Source of the DNA: Symbiodinium natans
Lineage: Eukaryota > Sar > Dinophyceae > Suessiales > Symbiodiniaceae
Assembly: GCA_905221605.1 (NCBI GenBank)
Contig: CAJNDS010000469.1
Coordinates: 676,685-740,684, forward strand
Length of the DNA stretch: 64,000 bases
Reading direction: 5' to 3'
The notes beneath the pieces were generated by a model. The model searched no databases and had not been told where the DNA came from. It worked only from the letters and a program-made list of their open reading frames with translations. Made by a program: the position numbers and the translations under genes. Below are positions 45,026 to 54,592 of this stretch, one piece after another. Each line of letters opens with the position of its first letter. The stretch's first letter is position 1.

Positions 45026-46679
45026 AGGGGGTTTTAGTGCGCTCCCTCAGAATATTCACGCACTCATTCACTGTGTTCATTCATTTGTATTGTTCTTAGT
45101 GTGCTCTCTTCACGCGTGCTCTTTTACTTCGCGCGCTAATAATAGCAGCTAAGAATAGCATAAGTCTTTTGTTCTCTTTTCTCTCACACTTCGTTCACGC
45201 GTGCATACAAATTAATTTGTTCAGAAGAATCACTTCATGTATTGTACTCACTTTGTTCTCTTCGTTGTAACAGAGGCGTGCGAACAAAGAAAAGAAAAGA
45301 ATGCACGCCTGTAAACCGTTCTCACTTTTACTGGAATCCGTACGTTATTTTAATCCCTTAAAATTCAAGTAACATTGCTCACTACATTAAAGGGGCGCTT
45401 ACAAAGACTTCTTGTTCACCCCTTGAAGCATCACTTCCTAGACCCAAACCCTGAAACCCAAAACCTTCAGGGTTTCTTTGTCGGGCAACTGGGACAAGGC
45501 AAAGTCACGTGGTGCCTAACAAAAAGTCGAGATGGCATTCCTTGAGAAAATGGGGCTGCGACTACGTGATGCGAGATGTAGGCATTTTCTCGGATGAATC
45601 TGCTGCCCCGTCAGACGGCCACCCTTGCCGCCTGAACACAATATTCTGAAGACGTGTTTTGAAATTCAATGCCGTTCCTGCGTTTCACGATGCCTTAGAA
45701 GCTTCTGCAGCAATCATGAGTGCAATTTGCTAAACATGGGCACACATGGAAATGTTTGCAAATGGGGTTTGTCGAACTTCAACCGGCAAACGGATTGATT
45801 GACGTGTATGGACGTCATCTGTAAGCTTCACCTGAAATTTCAGTGTAGCCCATTCACAACATGACCAGTCAGTCATCACTGAGCGAATGAGCGATTGTCA
45901 TGCGACTGTCAGTGCAGTTCATGCCTAGTCGTAATGTCCACGGCTGAAAATGCAACTATGATGCAGCAACTGGTAAAAGCCACTATTGTCTCGGTATGGA
46001 GCAGTTCTAATTATGTGTTATCGCAGGCCTAGCCTAAACCCTAAATCCCAAATCAGAGAACCTGATCATGAGTCAGTAGCCTCTGATCCTGAAACATCAG
46101 CCTCGGTTGTGCCACAGAAAAGTTTCTAAAAAGGTGGGGGTTGTCCGACAACAATGTGACAACGCAATCGAAAATCACAAAATTTTCCTAGCGACAATAA
46201 GTTTGAGCCTTGAAATGCGAACCCTCTGATATATGGGGATTTTCGAGAACAAGGAACCCCCCAAAAGGGTACCCCAAATGTCGTAAACTCCCATGTTAAA
46301 GGGTTCCAGGGTTCAAAACATTGGGTTGTTTGCGCTGTGGCTTTGGGGCACAGCGGTTTCGGGCTCAGTCTTTGGGGCATAGTAACTCTGCCATGTGCCA
46401 TACGACTCTACAGGATACTACAGGGATGCAACAGGACAGTGCGGGGTATGAGATGCCCTTCAGTGTCATCATCTGGGTCGTAGTCTACCCTGCCCTTCAC
46501 AAGAGCAGGGCCAGTGGCAGGAATTCCCAATACTTCCGTTTGAGTTTTAGAGAGCTCCCTTGGCTCCTCGAATCTTCTAGGCTCATGGGGGCGGAGAATC
46601 TCCAGGAAATGAGCACTGAAAAGCACGGTTCAGGGGGCGTGGCAGGGGCCGAAGGAGGACACAAGAGACGTCGCCGGAG
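45026..46679. other. AT-richer non-coding stretch
   Basis: No supported gene. It contains one short CCCTAAA remnant near 46034. The frame at 46126-46401 (minus) overlaps a palindromic-looking GGGTACCCC block and seems to be repeat-derived. Confidence 0.5.
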
Positions 46680-46958
46680 TTGTCTTCAATTCTCGTGGTT
46701 GTAACCTGTTGGTTCTTGCTGCGGGCATCTCACGTTCGGGCGACAGCGAAAGAGTCCCAATTTGAGGTTTTCCCAAGCAAAAGCCAGTTAACCAAAAGTG
46801 TGGGCCCCGTCGATTTCAGTGATCGCCTGCAGCCCCTCGTGAAATCGCACCGAATGGTGAAAAGACAGAAATGGCCCGGTGATGCTGAGTTTTGGAAATT
46901 TACCCTCGCATGCGCAGTGTCTTGTTCAGAGCTTCTCCCCAGTGCCGCAGCCGGCTAG
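46680..46958 (+). CDS. Candidate N-terminal exon with signal-like hydrophobic stretch
   Basis: The frame includes SSILVVVTCWFLLRASHVRA, a plausible signal peptide or anchor, then SKSQLTKSVGPVDFSDRLQP and KRQKWPGDAEFWKF. No ATG starts it, so the start would have to come from an upstream exon. It could be the beginning of the large receptor gene downstream, but nothing connects them directly. Confidence 0.25.
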   Translation: MSSILVVVTCWFLLRASHVRATAKESQFEVFPSKSQLTKSVGPVDFSDRLQPLVKSHRMVKRQKWPGDAEFWKFTLACAVSCSELLPSAAAG

Positions 46959-47167
46959 ATCAAACAGATCAAGCCTGCGTGGCACTGCAATCCCTGCATC
47001 TTTGCGCAGGCAGGCCCAAGCTCGAACTAGGCCAGAGACAGACGGGACTGATCGGTTGCCGTTCGCCAGGAATGCGCCGGCTGATGGTGATGGAGGTGGT
47101 AAGGAGGATCATGATGCTGGTGGCAGGCGCCTGCAAAAAGGTTCTTCACAGGATGCTTGCAGCCATT

Positions 47168-47194
47168 AAGCGGTATATATATATATGTATGTAC

Positions 47195-47231
<37 letters not shown>

Positions 47232-47245
47232 GTGTATATGTATAG
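47168..47245. repeat. TA microsatellite
   Basis: TA-rich runs between two candidate exons. The last TATAG can serve as an acceptor for 47246. Confidence 0.9.
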
Positions 47246-47428
47246 ATTCATTCTGTACGAGCCACGGCAGCTTCCTGAGTGATTTTAAGAGCCCTGTCGC
47301 AAAGTTCTTGCAGGCCTTCATGGAGTGTGGCTGGTCGGAGCTGAAAACGGAGGAGACGAGCCTTGTACAGGGGGACGCAGTGAAGTATTCTTCATGTGAC
47401 AATTGTTTAAGGCATAAAGACATACCGT
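47246..47428 (+). CDS. Candidate internal exon
   Basis: Between TATAG and a consensus donor (GTGAGT at 47429) lies an open frame reading SFCTSHGSFLSDFKSPVAKF, then LQAFMECGWSELKTEETSLV and SSCDNCLRHKDI. Good splice signals on both sides and mixed composition argue for an exon. Domain unknown. Confidence 0.35.
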
Positions 47429-47689
47429 GAGTTCTCTAAATTCCTGATCCCTTTCTGGGGTACCCTAAATGAGCGGGGCCGCCTCGGCATGGTAACCTTG
47501 TAAGGGACCATAATTTTACCGCTACGCGACCCGCCTCGGCCCGGCACAGCGCATCCGCGTGAGCATGGTGATTCCGCAGCGCCCAAGTCGCTGGACCCCA
47601 AGCAATAAGGGTTGGGTTTAGGGTTTAGGGTTCCTTCAAGGTTGAGGGTTGAGACGGTTCGGCTTGGATTGATCGTAGGGTTGAGCCAG

Positions 47690-47795
47690 GCCCGTCAGGG
47701 GGGGTGGGGGGGAAGGGGGGTAGGGGGGAAGGGGGGAGGGGGGGGGGGGGGGGGGAGGGGAGGCAAGGGGGGCAGGGAGGGGGGGGGTTTGGGTT
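47690..47795. repeat. Long G-rich tract
   Basis: Almost continuous G runs with scattered A/T on the plus strand, G-quadruplex-prone. The Gly-rich frames here are artefacts. 47796-48477 holds another G-rich patch (about 47938-47980) and nothing else I recognise. Confidence 0.9.
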
Positions 47796-48477
47796 TGGGG
47801 TTGAGGGTCTAGTGCTTCGGGCTCAAGGTTTAAGGTTTAAGGTTTGCTCGTGTAATGCATCCCCGGCCTCACACCAGTTGAGCCTCGAAAACCCGCCGCT
47901 CACCAAAAGCCCGTAGTGGCTTTGGGTGGGGCAGAGAAGGGGGGGCGGGGATAGGGGGGGGGTAAGGGGGGCGGGGGCCCTACTGGGAGGGGCTTCAACT
48001 GCCTCTGGTTCTGGTGAACCGTCCGCTTGCGGACCCCGGTTTCCTAGGGGGGGTACCCATTTGAGGCAAAAACAAGGGGTCCGAAAATGGCTTTGAGTGT
48101 GGGGGGAGGATTTGGAGCGGGGTGCCTGTTCTCACAACCTATACACCTCCGGCCCGAGGCCTCGGCGGATTTAGAGAAGTGACCATATGAAGCATGCGCT
48201 TCCATGTCAAAGAGCCAAAAAGCCAGCATGGCCTTTGGCTTCCAGGCCCTCCGTGTCCAGCTTCGGATCAGTCGTCTAAACCCTGGAGGGTGGTGTTTGG
48301 GCCCGGACCCCCAGAAGCGGCTTAGGGTTTGAGGGTCTAGGGTCTGAGGTGACCCAGGACTCCAAGGCTGTGCATGGAGAGCGGTTTTGAAAGTCAAGAT
48401 ACCGCGGGGTACTTCTCTGGCACGTGGGGTCGTTCTTGTGTTTCGATCGCATGAAACTCCGGGAGCTGCAAGGTCCC

Positions 48478-48754
48478 AAACCCTAAACCCGAAACCCTAA
48501 ACCCTAAACCCTAAACCCTTAACCCTCAACCAGAAACCCTAAACCCTAAACCCTCGACCCTCAACCCGAAACCCTATGAACTGCAAGTGTGCCGGGGACC
48601 TGCAAGGTCCTGCGCGATCGAAGGCCCCTGCGTGTCCGGTGCCGGCCATCCCGAGAACTCTCCTGACGCGAGGGTCTGTTTGGTACTTGGTTTAGGGTTT
48701 AGGTTTAGGGTTTAGGGTTTAGGGTTTAGGGTTTAGGGTTTAGGGTTTAGGGTT
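48478..48754. repeat. CCCTAAA block and TTTAGGG block facing each other
   Basis: CCCTAAA-type at 48478-48575, TTTAGGG at 48687-48754. The second lies directly upstream of the first CUB-like exon. Confidence 0.9.
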
Positions 48755-48818
48755 CTGTTTAGTGCTCGGTTTTCAGCCTGTTGTGGGCTTCTTCCTTCTG
48801 CAAGTGATTCTATTCCAG

Positions 48819-48983
48819 AGGCAGGCTGCTATCCCACGGGTTCTTTGGAAGATGGAGAAATCTGAGGACAAGAATACCTGTGTCATCCACGTGGAGCCCT
48901 GCAACGACCGGCCCCTTCACGTGCTGGCCTTCCAGGCAGTACCCGGCCACGACGTGCTCCGGGTCAATGGCGAGGACCCGAAA
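48819..48983 (+). CDS. CUB-like domain exon 1 (modular receptor gene)
   Basis: After CTATTCCAG the frame reads RQAAIPRVLWKMEKSEDK, then TCVIHVEPCNDRPLHVLAFQ and HDVLRVNGEDPK, and ends at AAA/GTTTGT. It parallels the better CUB domain at 51057 (ACEIAVANDNRRPIEVVAFD and YDGLHVDSS). Joined to 49242 in phase 0 it gives LRVNGEDPK-DFTGLVAPHG, the expected course of a CUB fold. CUB domains are extracellular beta-sandwich binding modules. It is the first exon of the large plus-strand gene that I can identify; the true start is further upstream. Confidence 0.55.
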
Positions 48984-49004
48984 GTTTGTCGCGCACAGTT
49001 TGGG

Positions 49005-49095
49005 ATGTTCCCCCCTTTTTACTAGCAGCTTCTTAGTAGGGATTCTAGTACCCCCTGTTACAATCCCTATGAATGACTACTAGTATAAGAAGGAA
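49005..49095. mobile_element. Palindromic element inside an intron
   Basis: GGGATGTTCC at about 49006-49015 and GGAACATCC near 49091-49099 bracket a stretch with nested inverse phrases (TACTAG, TAGTAGGGATTC and GGGATTCTAGTACCC). It sits within intron 48984-49241 and resembles a short introner-like element unrelated to family 1. Confidence 0.45.
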
Positions 49096-49241
49096 CATCC
49101 TAATGTACAGTGCTCCATGCAGTGTCTATGGTGTTTCGGCAGGCGGCTCTTAAGAAGCATGCTGCAGCCAATGGCAGACATGGGCAGACTACACTGCAGC
49201 GCACTACACTGCCACTTGACACGCACCACTTCTGCTGTGAG

Positions 49242-49304
49242 GACTTCACTGGGTTGGTGGCGCCCCACGGGGTCGTGCCGAAGGGGCTCCTCGTTTGGCG
49301 TGCT
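49242..49304 (+). CDS. CUB-like domain exon 2
   Basis: After GCTGTGAG the frame reads DFTGLVAPHGVVPKGLLVW, equivalent to YSGNSGPEGVVPQLKIAW in the CUB at 51057-51552. The exon probably ends near 49301-49304 at a GC donor, because the following residues are low-complexity. Confidence 0.5.
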
Positions 49305-49339
49305 GCCACGCAGCCGCAGGCAGTTAAGAGGCACGACAG

Positions 49340-49475
49340 TGGTAACTACGGCAGTGGTGGTCGTGGTAGAGTAGTTAGGAGTAGGAGTCGGAGTCAGAGT
49401 ACGAGTAGGAGTAGGGTAGGAGTAGAGTAGCAGTAGGAGTAGTAGCAGTAGGGGTAGTAGCAGGGAGTAGTGACC

Positions 49476-49513
<38 letters not shown>

Positions 49514-49745
49514 AGTAGTAGTAGTAGTAGTCAGCTACAGCTGCTTGTTATTGACACTGGGCTTGTGCTCAGGAAAGCAGCGCAGGGAGCAACGCTGGCT
49601 TCAAGCTCTGCCTCGCTGAGGCAGGAAGCTTTGCTGGACCATTGCTGTACTTTACACCGCTGTACTATACTGTTGTACTCTGAGTATGCTGTGCTATACT
49701 GTACTATACTATCTGTTCTATACTATACACCAAACAGAAGTGTAC
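49340..49745. repeat. Trinucleotide and hexanucleotide microsatellites
   Basis: AGTAGG/GGAGTA-type units (about 49345-49460), a CGT run (about 49476-49511), an AGT run (about 49512-49531) and a TACTATAC-type run (about 49655-49730). 49746-50286 has no recognised feature. Confidence 0.9.
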
Positions 49746-50286
49746 TACACTGCAGTTTCGGGGGACAGCGAGCATGTAGAACAGGTGCGCTTGGGCCCAC
49801 TTTGTGGGACGGCAATGGGCAGTGCAGGGACTTCGAATCAGTATAGACTGAAGACGAGATGTATAGTATGCACCGTGCTGTAGCAGTGGCACGCAGCAAT
49901 TATATAGCATGGCGAAGCGTTTTGCAATGGAGCTGGCATACTTGTATCACATATTGACGTAGGCAGAAAGCGACGCACCAGCGGCGCCAAAAGCACATGT
50001 ACCAGAAAACTACAGAAGCAAAGTGAATGGATTAAACGTCATGGCAGATCCGGGCCTTGTATTGCATCATGTGCTCATACTAAAGTATGGTACAGCATTT
50101 CGTAGGGGGGCCCGTTGAAGGTGACGGCCTTCCCCGTGCGTGGTTCTTTCTGAATTGCTTCATTGTGCCATACTTCATAGGGCCTTATTGTTGTTGACGC
50201 TTTTCATCTTTTTCGGAGATTCTACCGGCAGTTTTCTGTCCAGACTGCACGGTTTGTAAGCAAAAGAAATGATTGTTGATAAACAG

Positions 50287-50346
50287 GGTTTAGGGTTTAG
50301 GGTTTAGGGTTTAGGGTTTAGGGTTTAGGGTTTAGGGTTTAGGGTT
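50287..50346. repeat. TTTAGGG array
   Basis: About eight perfect units. It faces the CCCTAAA array at 50475-50549 across a 126-base coding-like block. Confidence 0.98.
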
Positions 50347-50347
50347 C

Positions 50348-50474
50348 GGCATGGTACCATCTCTTCCTGCTTTGGAGGCTGTGGCCAGAGCTCCGTCTGC
50401 CATCCCAGGGGACATCCAGCAGCTCGAAGAGGCCGGATTTGCGTGGCTCAGCACGCGAAGATGCCACATCACAT
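50348..50474 (+). CDS. Candidate exon between facing telomere-type arrays
   Basis: The frame reads MVPSLPALEAVARAPSAIPG, then DIQQLEEAGFAWLSTRRC. Its composition is protein-like, and telomere-type arrays sit directly on both sides, as they do around verified exons further on. It may be an exon of the large gene; no domain recognised. Confidence 0.35.
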
Positions 50475-50750
50475 CCTAAACCCTAAACCCTAAACCCTAA
50501 ACCCTAAACCCTAAACCCTAAACCCTAAACCCTAAACCCTAAACCCTAATGGAATATCGTAGTAGGTGCAGCGTTCTTACATTCTTCGTAGAGTGGCTCA
50601 GCCAGGCTCTCTTGGATGCGCCGGCAGCCTCCCGCCAGCTTCAGGCCCGAAGCGCAGCCTTGTTTTGGCGATTTCGGTGGATGATAAACCCTAAACCCTA
50701 AACCCTAAACACTAAACCCTAAACCCTAAACCCTAAACCCTAAACCCTAT
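50475..50750. repeat. Two CCCTAAA arrays around a second coding-like block
   Basis: Arrays at 50475-50549 and about 50689-50749. The 135 bases between read EYRSRCSVLTFFVEWLSQAL and DAPAASRQLQARSAALFW, again open, with the arrays acting as borders. A tiny exon 50800-50814 may follow, between a CAG acceptor and a consensus GTGAGT donor. Confidence 0.85.
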
Positions 50751-50870
50751 AGTCAGCTGCCTTAGCTATCAGCTCACTTCTCCGCTATTTGACTGGCAGG
50801 AGATGACATGGATGGTGAGTTCTGGGCCGCGCCCCAAGACGTTTCAAATAGCGTGTCTTTCACAGCACTT

Positions 50871-51015
50871 ACTTGGAGGTTCAGGGTACTTAGTAGCCGC
50901 CTATAAGTGTACTTCCAACACACTTATAAGCCCTTAAGTACCCTAATAGGGTTATTATAATTGGGTTACAGGTACAGTTAAAACTTGGGCTACCAAGTGC
51001 CCTGAACCTCGAAGT
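50871..51015. mobile_element. Introner-like inverted-repeat element (family 1), in an intron
   Basis: The 26-base ends (beginning ACTTGGAGGTTCAGGG and ending CCCTGAACCTCGAAGT) are inverse copies with three mismatches. The interior is shared with 32987-33082. About 145 bases. It lies in the intron that ends at 51056, about 40 bases from the acceptor. Confidence 0.85.
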
Positions 51016-51056
51016 AGAGAGTTTTGCGGGTGCAAGAAACGGAGTCTGCTTTGCAG

Positions 51057-51552
51057 GTCCTGCACTTTGAACACGAGCGATGGCTGCATCAGCAGTACCG
51101 GCTACCCAGACCCTTACCCGAATGACGACGCCTGTGAGATTGCGGTGGCCAACGACAACAGAAGGCCCATCGAGGTGTTTAGGGTTTTTTGACCTAACAA
51201 AAGACCGTTCAGGGTTTAGGGTTTAGGGTTGTTTAACGTCAAGAAAACCATTCAGGGTTTAGGGTTTTAGAACGTTAAAAAGCCCTCAATGCGACAACAG
51301 AAGGCCCATCGAGGTGGTGGCCTTTGACACGGAGAGTGACTATGACGGGCTCCACGTCGACTCGTCTCCGCTCTACTCGGGTACCTCTGTGGTGCTTTAC
51401 TGTAGCCTTAGGTCCTTAGCCTTTTTTGGAAATTCTTGGGTTTCCTAAATAAGGCAGCTAACAATATTCTTTATAGCTACCCTGCTCAGTGCAGCCAAGG
51501 TAATTCGGGTCCGGAGGGTGTGGTGCCCCAGCTCAAGATCGCCTGGTCTTCA
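51057..51552 (+). CDS. CUB domain (exons 51057-51174, 51314-51380, 51500-51552)
   Basis: Exon a follows TTTGCAG: CTLNTSDGCISSTGYPDPYP, then NDDACEIAVANDNRRPIE. Exon b: VVAFDTESDYDGLHVDSSPL and YS. Exon c: GNSGPEGVVPQLKIAWSS. Phases agree at each join. The domain closes in the next exon (51955) with DGSEVAGGWKICL, giving the CUB pattern of a Cys pair, YP..YPN, a D..Y..LHVD core and a final GW.IC. The first two introns (139 and 119 bases) are GT-AG; the third appears to use a GA donor (TCA/GAGCC). This is an extracellular binding module of the receptor-like protein. Confidence 0.75.
51175..51313 (+). other. Intron flanked by a 25-base direct repeat
   Basis: CGACAACAGAAGGCCCATCG followed by AGGTG stands at both 51153-51177 and 51292-51316. 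Splicing GAG/GTGTTT to CCCATCGAG/GTGGTG removes exactly one copy plus TTTAGGG-bearing filler. The intron thus carries a duplication of the exon sequence it interrupts. Confidence 0.85.
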
Positions 51553-51570
51553 GAGCCTTGGCATGACATG

Positions 51571-51846
51571 GTTTAGGGTTTAGGGTTTAGGGTTTAGGGT
51601 TTCGGGTTTAGGGTTTAGGGTTTAGGGTTTAGGGTTTAGGCTGGTCTTCAGAGCCTTGGCATGACCTGGCCCAAGTACCCAAGGTGGCTACATGGGGGTC
51701 TGCGATGCTGGGGTTTAGGGGTTTAGGGTTTAGGGGTTTAGGGTTTAGGGGTTTAGGGGTTTAGGGGTTTAGGGGTTTAGGGGTTTAGGGGTTTAGGGGT
51801 TTAGGGGTTTAGGGGTTTGGGGGTTTAGGGGTTTAGGGTTTAGGGG
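51571..51846. repeat. TTTAGGG array, duplicated exon piece, TTTAGGGG array
   Basis: A TTTAGGG array (51571-51640) is followed by 51641-51669, a copy of exon text 51543-51571 with one mismatch. After a short unique piece comes a second array (51711-51846) made mostly of the eight-base variant TTTAGGGG. All of it lies in the intron 51553-51954. Confidence 0.9.
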
Positions 51847-51954
51847 TGCCTTCCTGGGGTCCTGAATATAAGGGGATCCTGCTATTAGGATCTCTTTTGG
51901 GTGTCCCTATTTGGGTAACCCACCACGTGGGATCTTGACGAAGCACTTTGTAAG

Positions 51955-52493
51955 GATGGAAGCGAAGTGGCAGGCGGCTGGAAGATCTGCCTCGGGGAGG
52001 AGCGGCTCGCGCACTTCGTGGACCTCTCCTGCGGCTTTGAGAGTCGCCTGTGCTTTTGGAAGCTCTCCAATGCTACCTTAGCACAATCTGCCAGTGAAGC
52101 ACATGCTGGGGAGTGGTTTGTACAAGCACCTTCCAACGCGTCAGAGAACCGCACCTCGATCCTGGAAAGCAGCTTCAACGCCACGGAGAAGCCCATGGCG
52201 TTGGCATTCGCCTACAAGCTCACGGGCTCGGAGGACGCCCTGGAGGTTCAGAGCCAGATGATCAATGCCAGCTGGGCGAGTCTGTGGCTGGGCGGTGGCG
52301 GCCAGGCAACATGGCAGGAGGCCGTCGTAGCAGTCCCTACCGGCAGCACGGCACTGCGCCTCTTGGCCACGACAGCGGCCGTCATATATCTGGACTCGGT
52401 GTTTGCTCTCAACGTGGCTGCAGGACCTAGCAATGTCAGTTGTAACTTCCGAGAGAATGCATGCGGATGGATTGCCGGAGAGGCAGGCACAAC
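51955..52493 (+). CDS. End of CUB, MAM-like domain 1 and start of MAM-like domain 2
   Basis: After TTTGTAAG: DGSEVAGGWKICL closes the CUB. VDLSCGFESRLCFWKLSN opens a MAM-like domain that continues with MALAFAYKLTGSEDALEVQS, ASLWLGGGGQATWQEAVVAV and IYLDSVFALNVA, matching the MAM course (CxFE..LC.W, a L.F.Y...G...L.V core, LW..G...W....V, and a late LD). CNFRENACGWIAGEAGTT starts the next one, and the exon ends at ACAAC/GTTTTG. Several N-glycosylation sites (NAS, NRT, NAT, NVS). MAM domains act in cell-surface adhesion and receptor contacts. Confidence 0.7.
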
Positions 52494-52614
52494 GTTTTGG
52501 GCTGCAAAGCATCATAGAAGTCGTGCACTCTGATGTTGGGAAGGGAAACTAGTGTAGCTGCGTAGCCCGCGCAGCAGGGGCGAGGCAGTCGAGGGGAGCC
52601 GCGGGGGAGGGGGG

Positions 52615-52832
52615 CCCTAAACCCTAAACCCTAAACCCTAAACCCTAAACCCTAAACCCTAAACCCTGAACCCTAAATCCCGGTTCAGGCCTGGAGCTCG
52701 GACGGGGAAGAGATGAAGGGACACATCGCCAGTTCCAGCAAGGCAGGGCATGGTTTTGGAACATCTATCTTAAGAGCCCCTCTTGTTGAGGTTTTAGGGT
52801 TTCGGGTTTAGGGTTTAGGGTGTAGGGTGTAG
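52615..52832. repeat. CCCTAAA and TTTAGGG blocks in intron 52494-52897
   Basis: CCCTAAA at about 52615-52672 and TTTAGGG-type at about 52791-52832, in opposite orientation, with nothing recognisable between. Confidence 0.9.
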
Positions 52833-52897
52833 GGCTCCTTTACTTGTGTGCGCGGCCTTGCATGAAACTACTTTCGCAAGGCTTCGGCCCTGAGCAG

Positions 52898-53108
52898 CCC
52901 ACGATTCACCAGCGGCTCTCCCGGCGCCTTGCGCTTTCAAACCGCAGTTGCGTCCGGCAGCCTGCAGCTGCAGTACTTTGCGGGAGGTTGGAGCACGATT
53001 TGGCGGGACGCGGAACGACACCATTCGGCTCCAGTGGAGTCGATCGTCGCCGTGCCCGTGGAGGCCGAAATCCTGCGATTCGTTCTCTTCACCACGGACT
53101 CCCAGGAG
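52898..53108 (+). CDS. MAM-like domain 2, second part
   Basis: After CCTGAGCAG, in phase with 52493: PRFTSGSPGALRFQTAVASG, then LQLQYFAGGWSTIWRDAE, VESIVAVPVEAEILRFVLFT and TDSQ. The layout parallels the second half of MAM-like domain 1. The exon ends near 53108; the donor could not be settled (a GA or GC donor is possible), and the join to 53235 does not close in phase with the options I tried. Confidence 0.6.
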
Positions 53109-53112
53109 CTTC

Positions 53113-53205
53113 CGAAATTAGGGGGGGGTACCTTATGGAGCTCCTTGTTATAAAGGGAATCCTCCTATTTTGGGGTTCTATATTAGGGGGCTCCCTCCGT
53201 TTCAT
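53113..53205. mobile_element. Possible introner-like element (GGGGGGGGTACCTTATGG type)
   Basis: TTAGGGGGGGGTACCTTATGG here recurs almost exactly at about 57656-57682 (with one extra base), in another intron of the same gene. No clean terminal inverted repeats could be defined. Confidence 0.35.
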
Positions 53206-53234
53206 AAACCTGAAGGAGGAGGGCGATGTTTCAG

Positions 53235-53767
53235 TTGGTTCCGTGGACTTCGGGCCGCTGGAGTTAGCCGACTTGGCCTGCGGCTTTGAGACTGGGCTGT
53301 GTGCCTGGTTGCCGGGCGCATTCAACAGCAGCCAGCTTTCGACGGAGGCCACTGATGCCCCTGATGCCCACACCAAAACAGGGATCTTCCGGGCAACTTC
53401 CAACGCGTCAGAGAACCGCACCTCGATGCTGGAAAGCAGCTTCAAAGCCACGGAGAAGCCCATGGCGTTGGCATTCGCCTACAAGCTCACGGGCTCGGAC
53501 GACGCCCTGGAGGTTCAGAGCCAGACGATCAATGCCAGCTGGGCGAGTCTGTGGCTGGGCGGTGGCGGCCAGGCAACATGGCAGGAGGCCGTCGTAGCAG
53601 TCCCTACCGGCAGCACGGCACTGCGCCTCTTGGCCACGACAGCAGCCAATGAGCTCATACATCTGGACTCGGTGCTCGCGCTCAACGTGGCCACCGCGCC
53701 CGAGAACATCAGCTGCCAGAACTTTTCTGCGGATCTCTGCGAGTGGGTGATCGAGAGCGAGGAGCCG
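53235..53767 (+). CDS. MAM-like domain 3 and start of a fourth
   Basis: After GATGTTTCAG: VGSVDFGPLELADLACGFET, GLCAWLPGAFNSSQLSTEAT, then a core nearly identical to domain 1 (MALAFAYKLTGSDDALEVQS to LATTAANELIHLDSVLALNV) and SCQNFSADLCEWVIESEEP, which begins another MAM-like unit. If the GC donor after GAGCCG is used the exon ends at 53767 and joins 54124 in phase 0. Acidic, Ser-rich N-terminal part; glycosylation sites NSS, NAS, NRT and NIS. Confidence 0.65.
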
Positions 53768-53799
53768 GCGTCATTGCCTCACAATCATGTTTTCATACT

Positions 53800-54073
53800 T
53801 CAAACCCTAAACCCTAAACCCTAAACCCTAAACCCTAAACCCTAAACCCTAAACCCTAAACCCTAAACCCTAAACCCTAAACCCTAAACCCTAAACCCTA
53901 GACCCTAAACCCTAAACCCTAAACCCTAAACCCTAAACCCTAAACCCTAAACCCTAAACCCTAAACCCTAAACCCTAAACTCAAACCCTAAACCCTAAAC
54001 CCTAAACCCTAAACCCTAAACCCTAAACCCTAAACCCTAAACCCTAAACCCTAAACCCTAAACCCTAAACCCT
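53800..54073. repeat. Largest CCCTAAA array in the window
   Basis: Roughly 270 bases of nearly perfect CCCTAAA with a single CCCTAGA and one CTCAAA interruption, inside the intron 53768-54123. Confidence 0.98.
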
Positions 54074-54123
54074 GTCATGTGTTGGTGTTTGGCTGCAAAT
54101 CCATGCTGAATTTCCCTTTTGAG

Positions 54124-54592
54124 GAGCTGCTTCTGCTTGGCGGCTACCCCTACTACCTTCTCTCCTGGAGAAGCCCCACCTTCCCCAGCATCGCGGAGAG
54201 CGTCCGCATGCAGCTGAATCTGAGAGAGGCCGAAGCTGAGGACAAGAGTTTGGAGGTGTACCTTAGAAGCTGAATGAGTACACCTGTGCACTTCTTATGG
54301 GATGGTCTAGTCACCTACTGAACTGAAAGTGTACATTTTTTTTTTGGGGGGGGGGGCCTTTATGAACTCAGCAACGAAGGTACTTTTTTGCCACCGGGCG
54401 TTGGTGGCTGCTCTGGTCTGCTGCGCTGGGGGTTGAGCAGGAGGTGAAGCTGACCCTTCCGGTTGGGACGGAGTGCGTCCGCTTCATGGGCAGGCTTGAT
54501 GGCCACCGTGTGCTGGACTGGGCCGTCGCCGGCTACACGGCGACTCACACCGTCAGCCTCGTGAGAGACCTGCAGCTACGCCGGAAGGCGGT
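54124..54592 (+). CDS. Linker exons before the RCC1 repeats (54124-54257, 54380-54592)
   Basis: Exon 54124-54257 (after TTTCCCTTTTGAG) reads ELLLLGGYPYYLLSWRSPTF, then SVRMQLNLREAEAEDKSLE. Exon 54380-54592 (after AACGAAG) reads YFFATGRWWLLWSAALGVEQ, VKLTLPVGTECVRFMGRLDG and RVLDWAVAGYTATHTVSLVR. The first join (GAGGT/GTACC to AAG/GTACTTT) keeps phase, and the second passes into the RCC1 exon through an apparent GA donor (GCGGT/GAGCAA). No known domain; hydrophobic patches are present. Confidence 0.5.
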
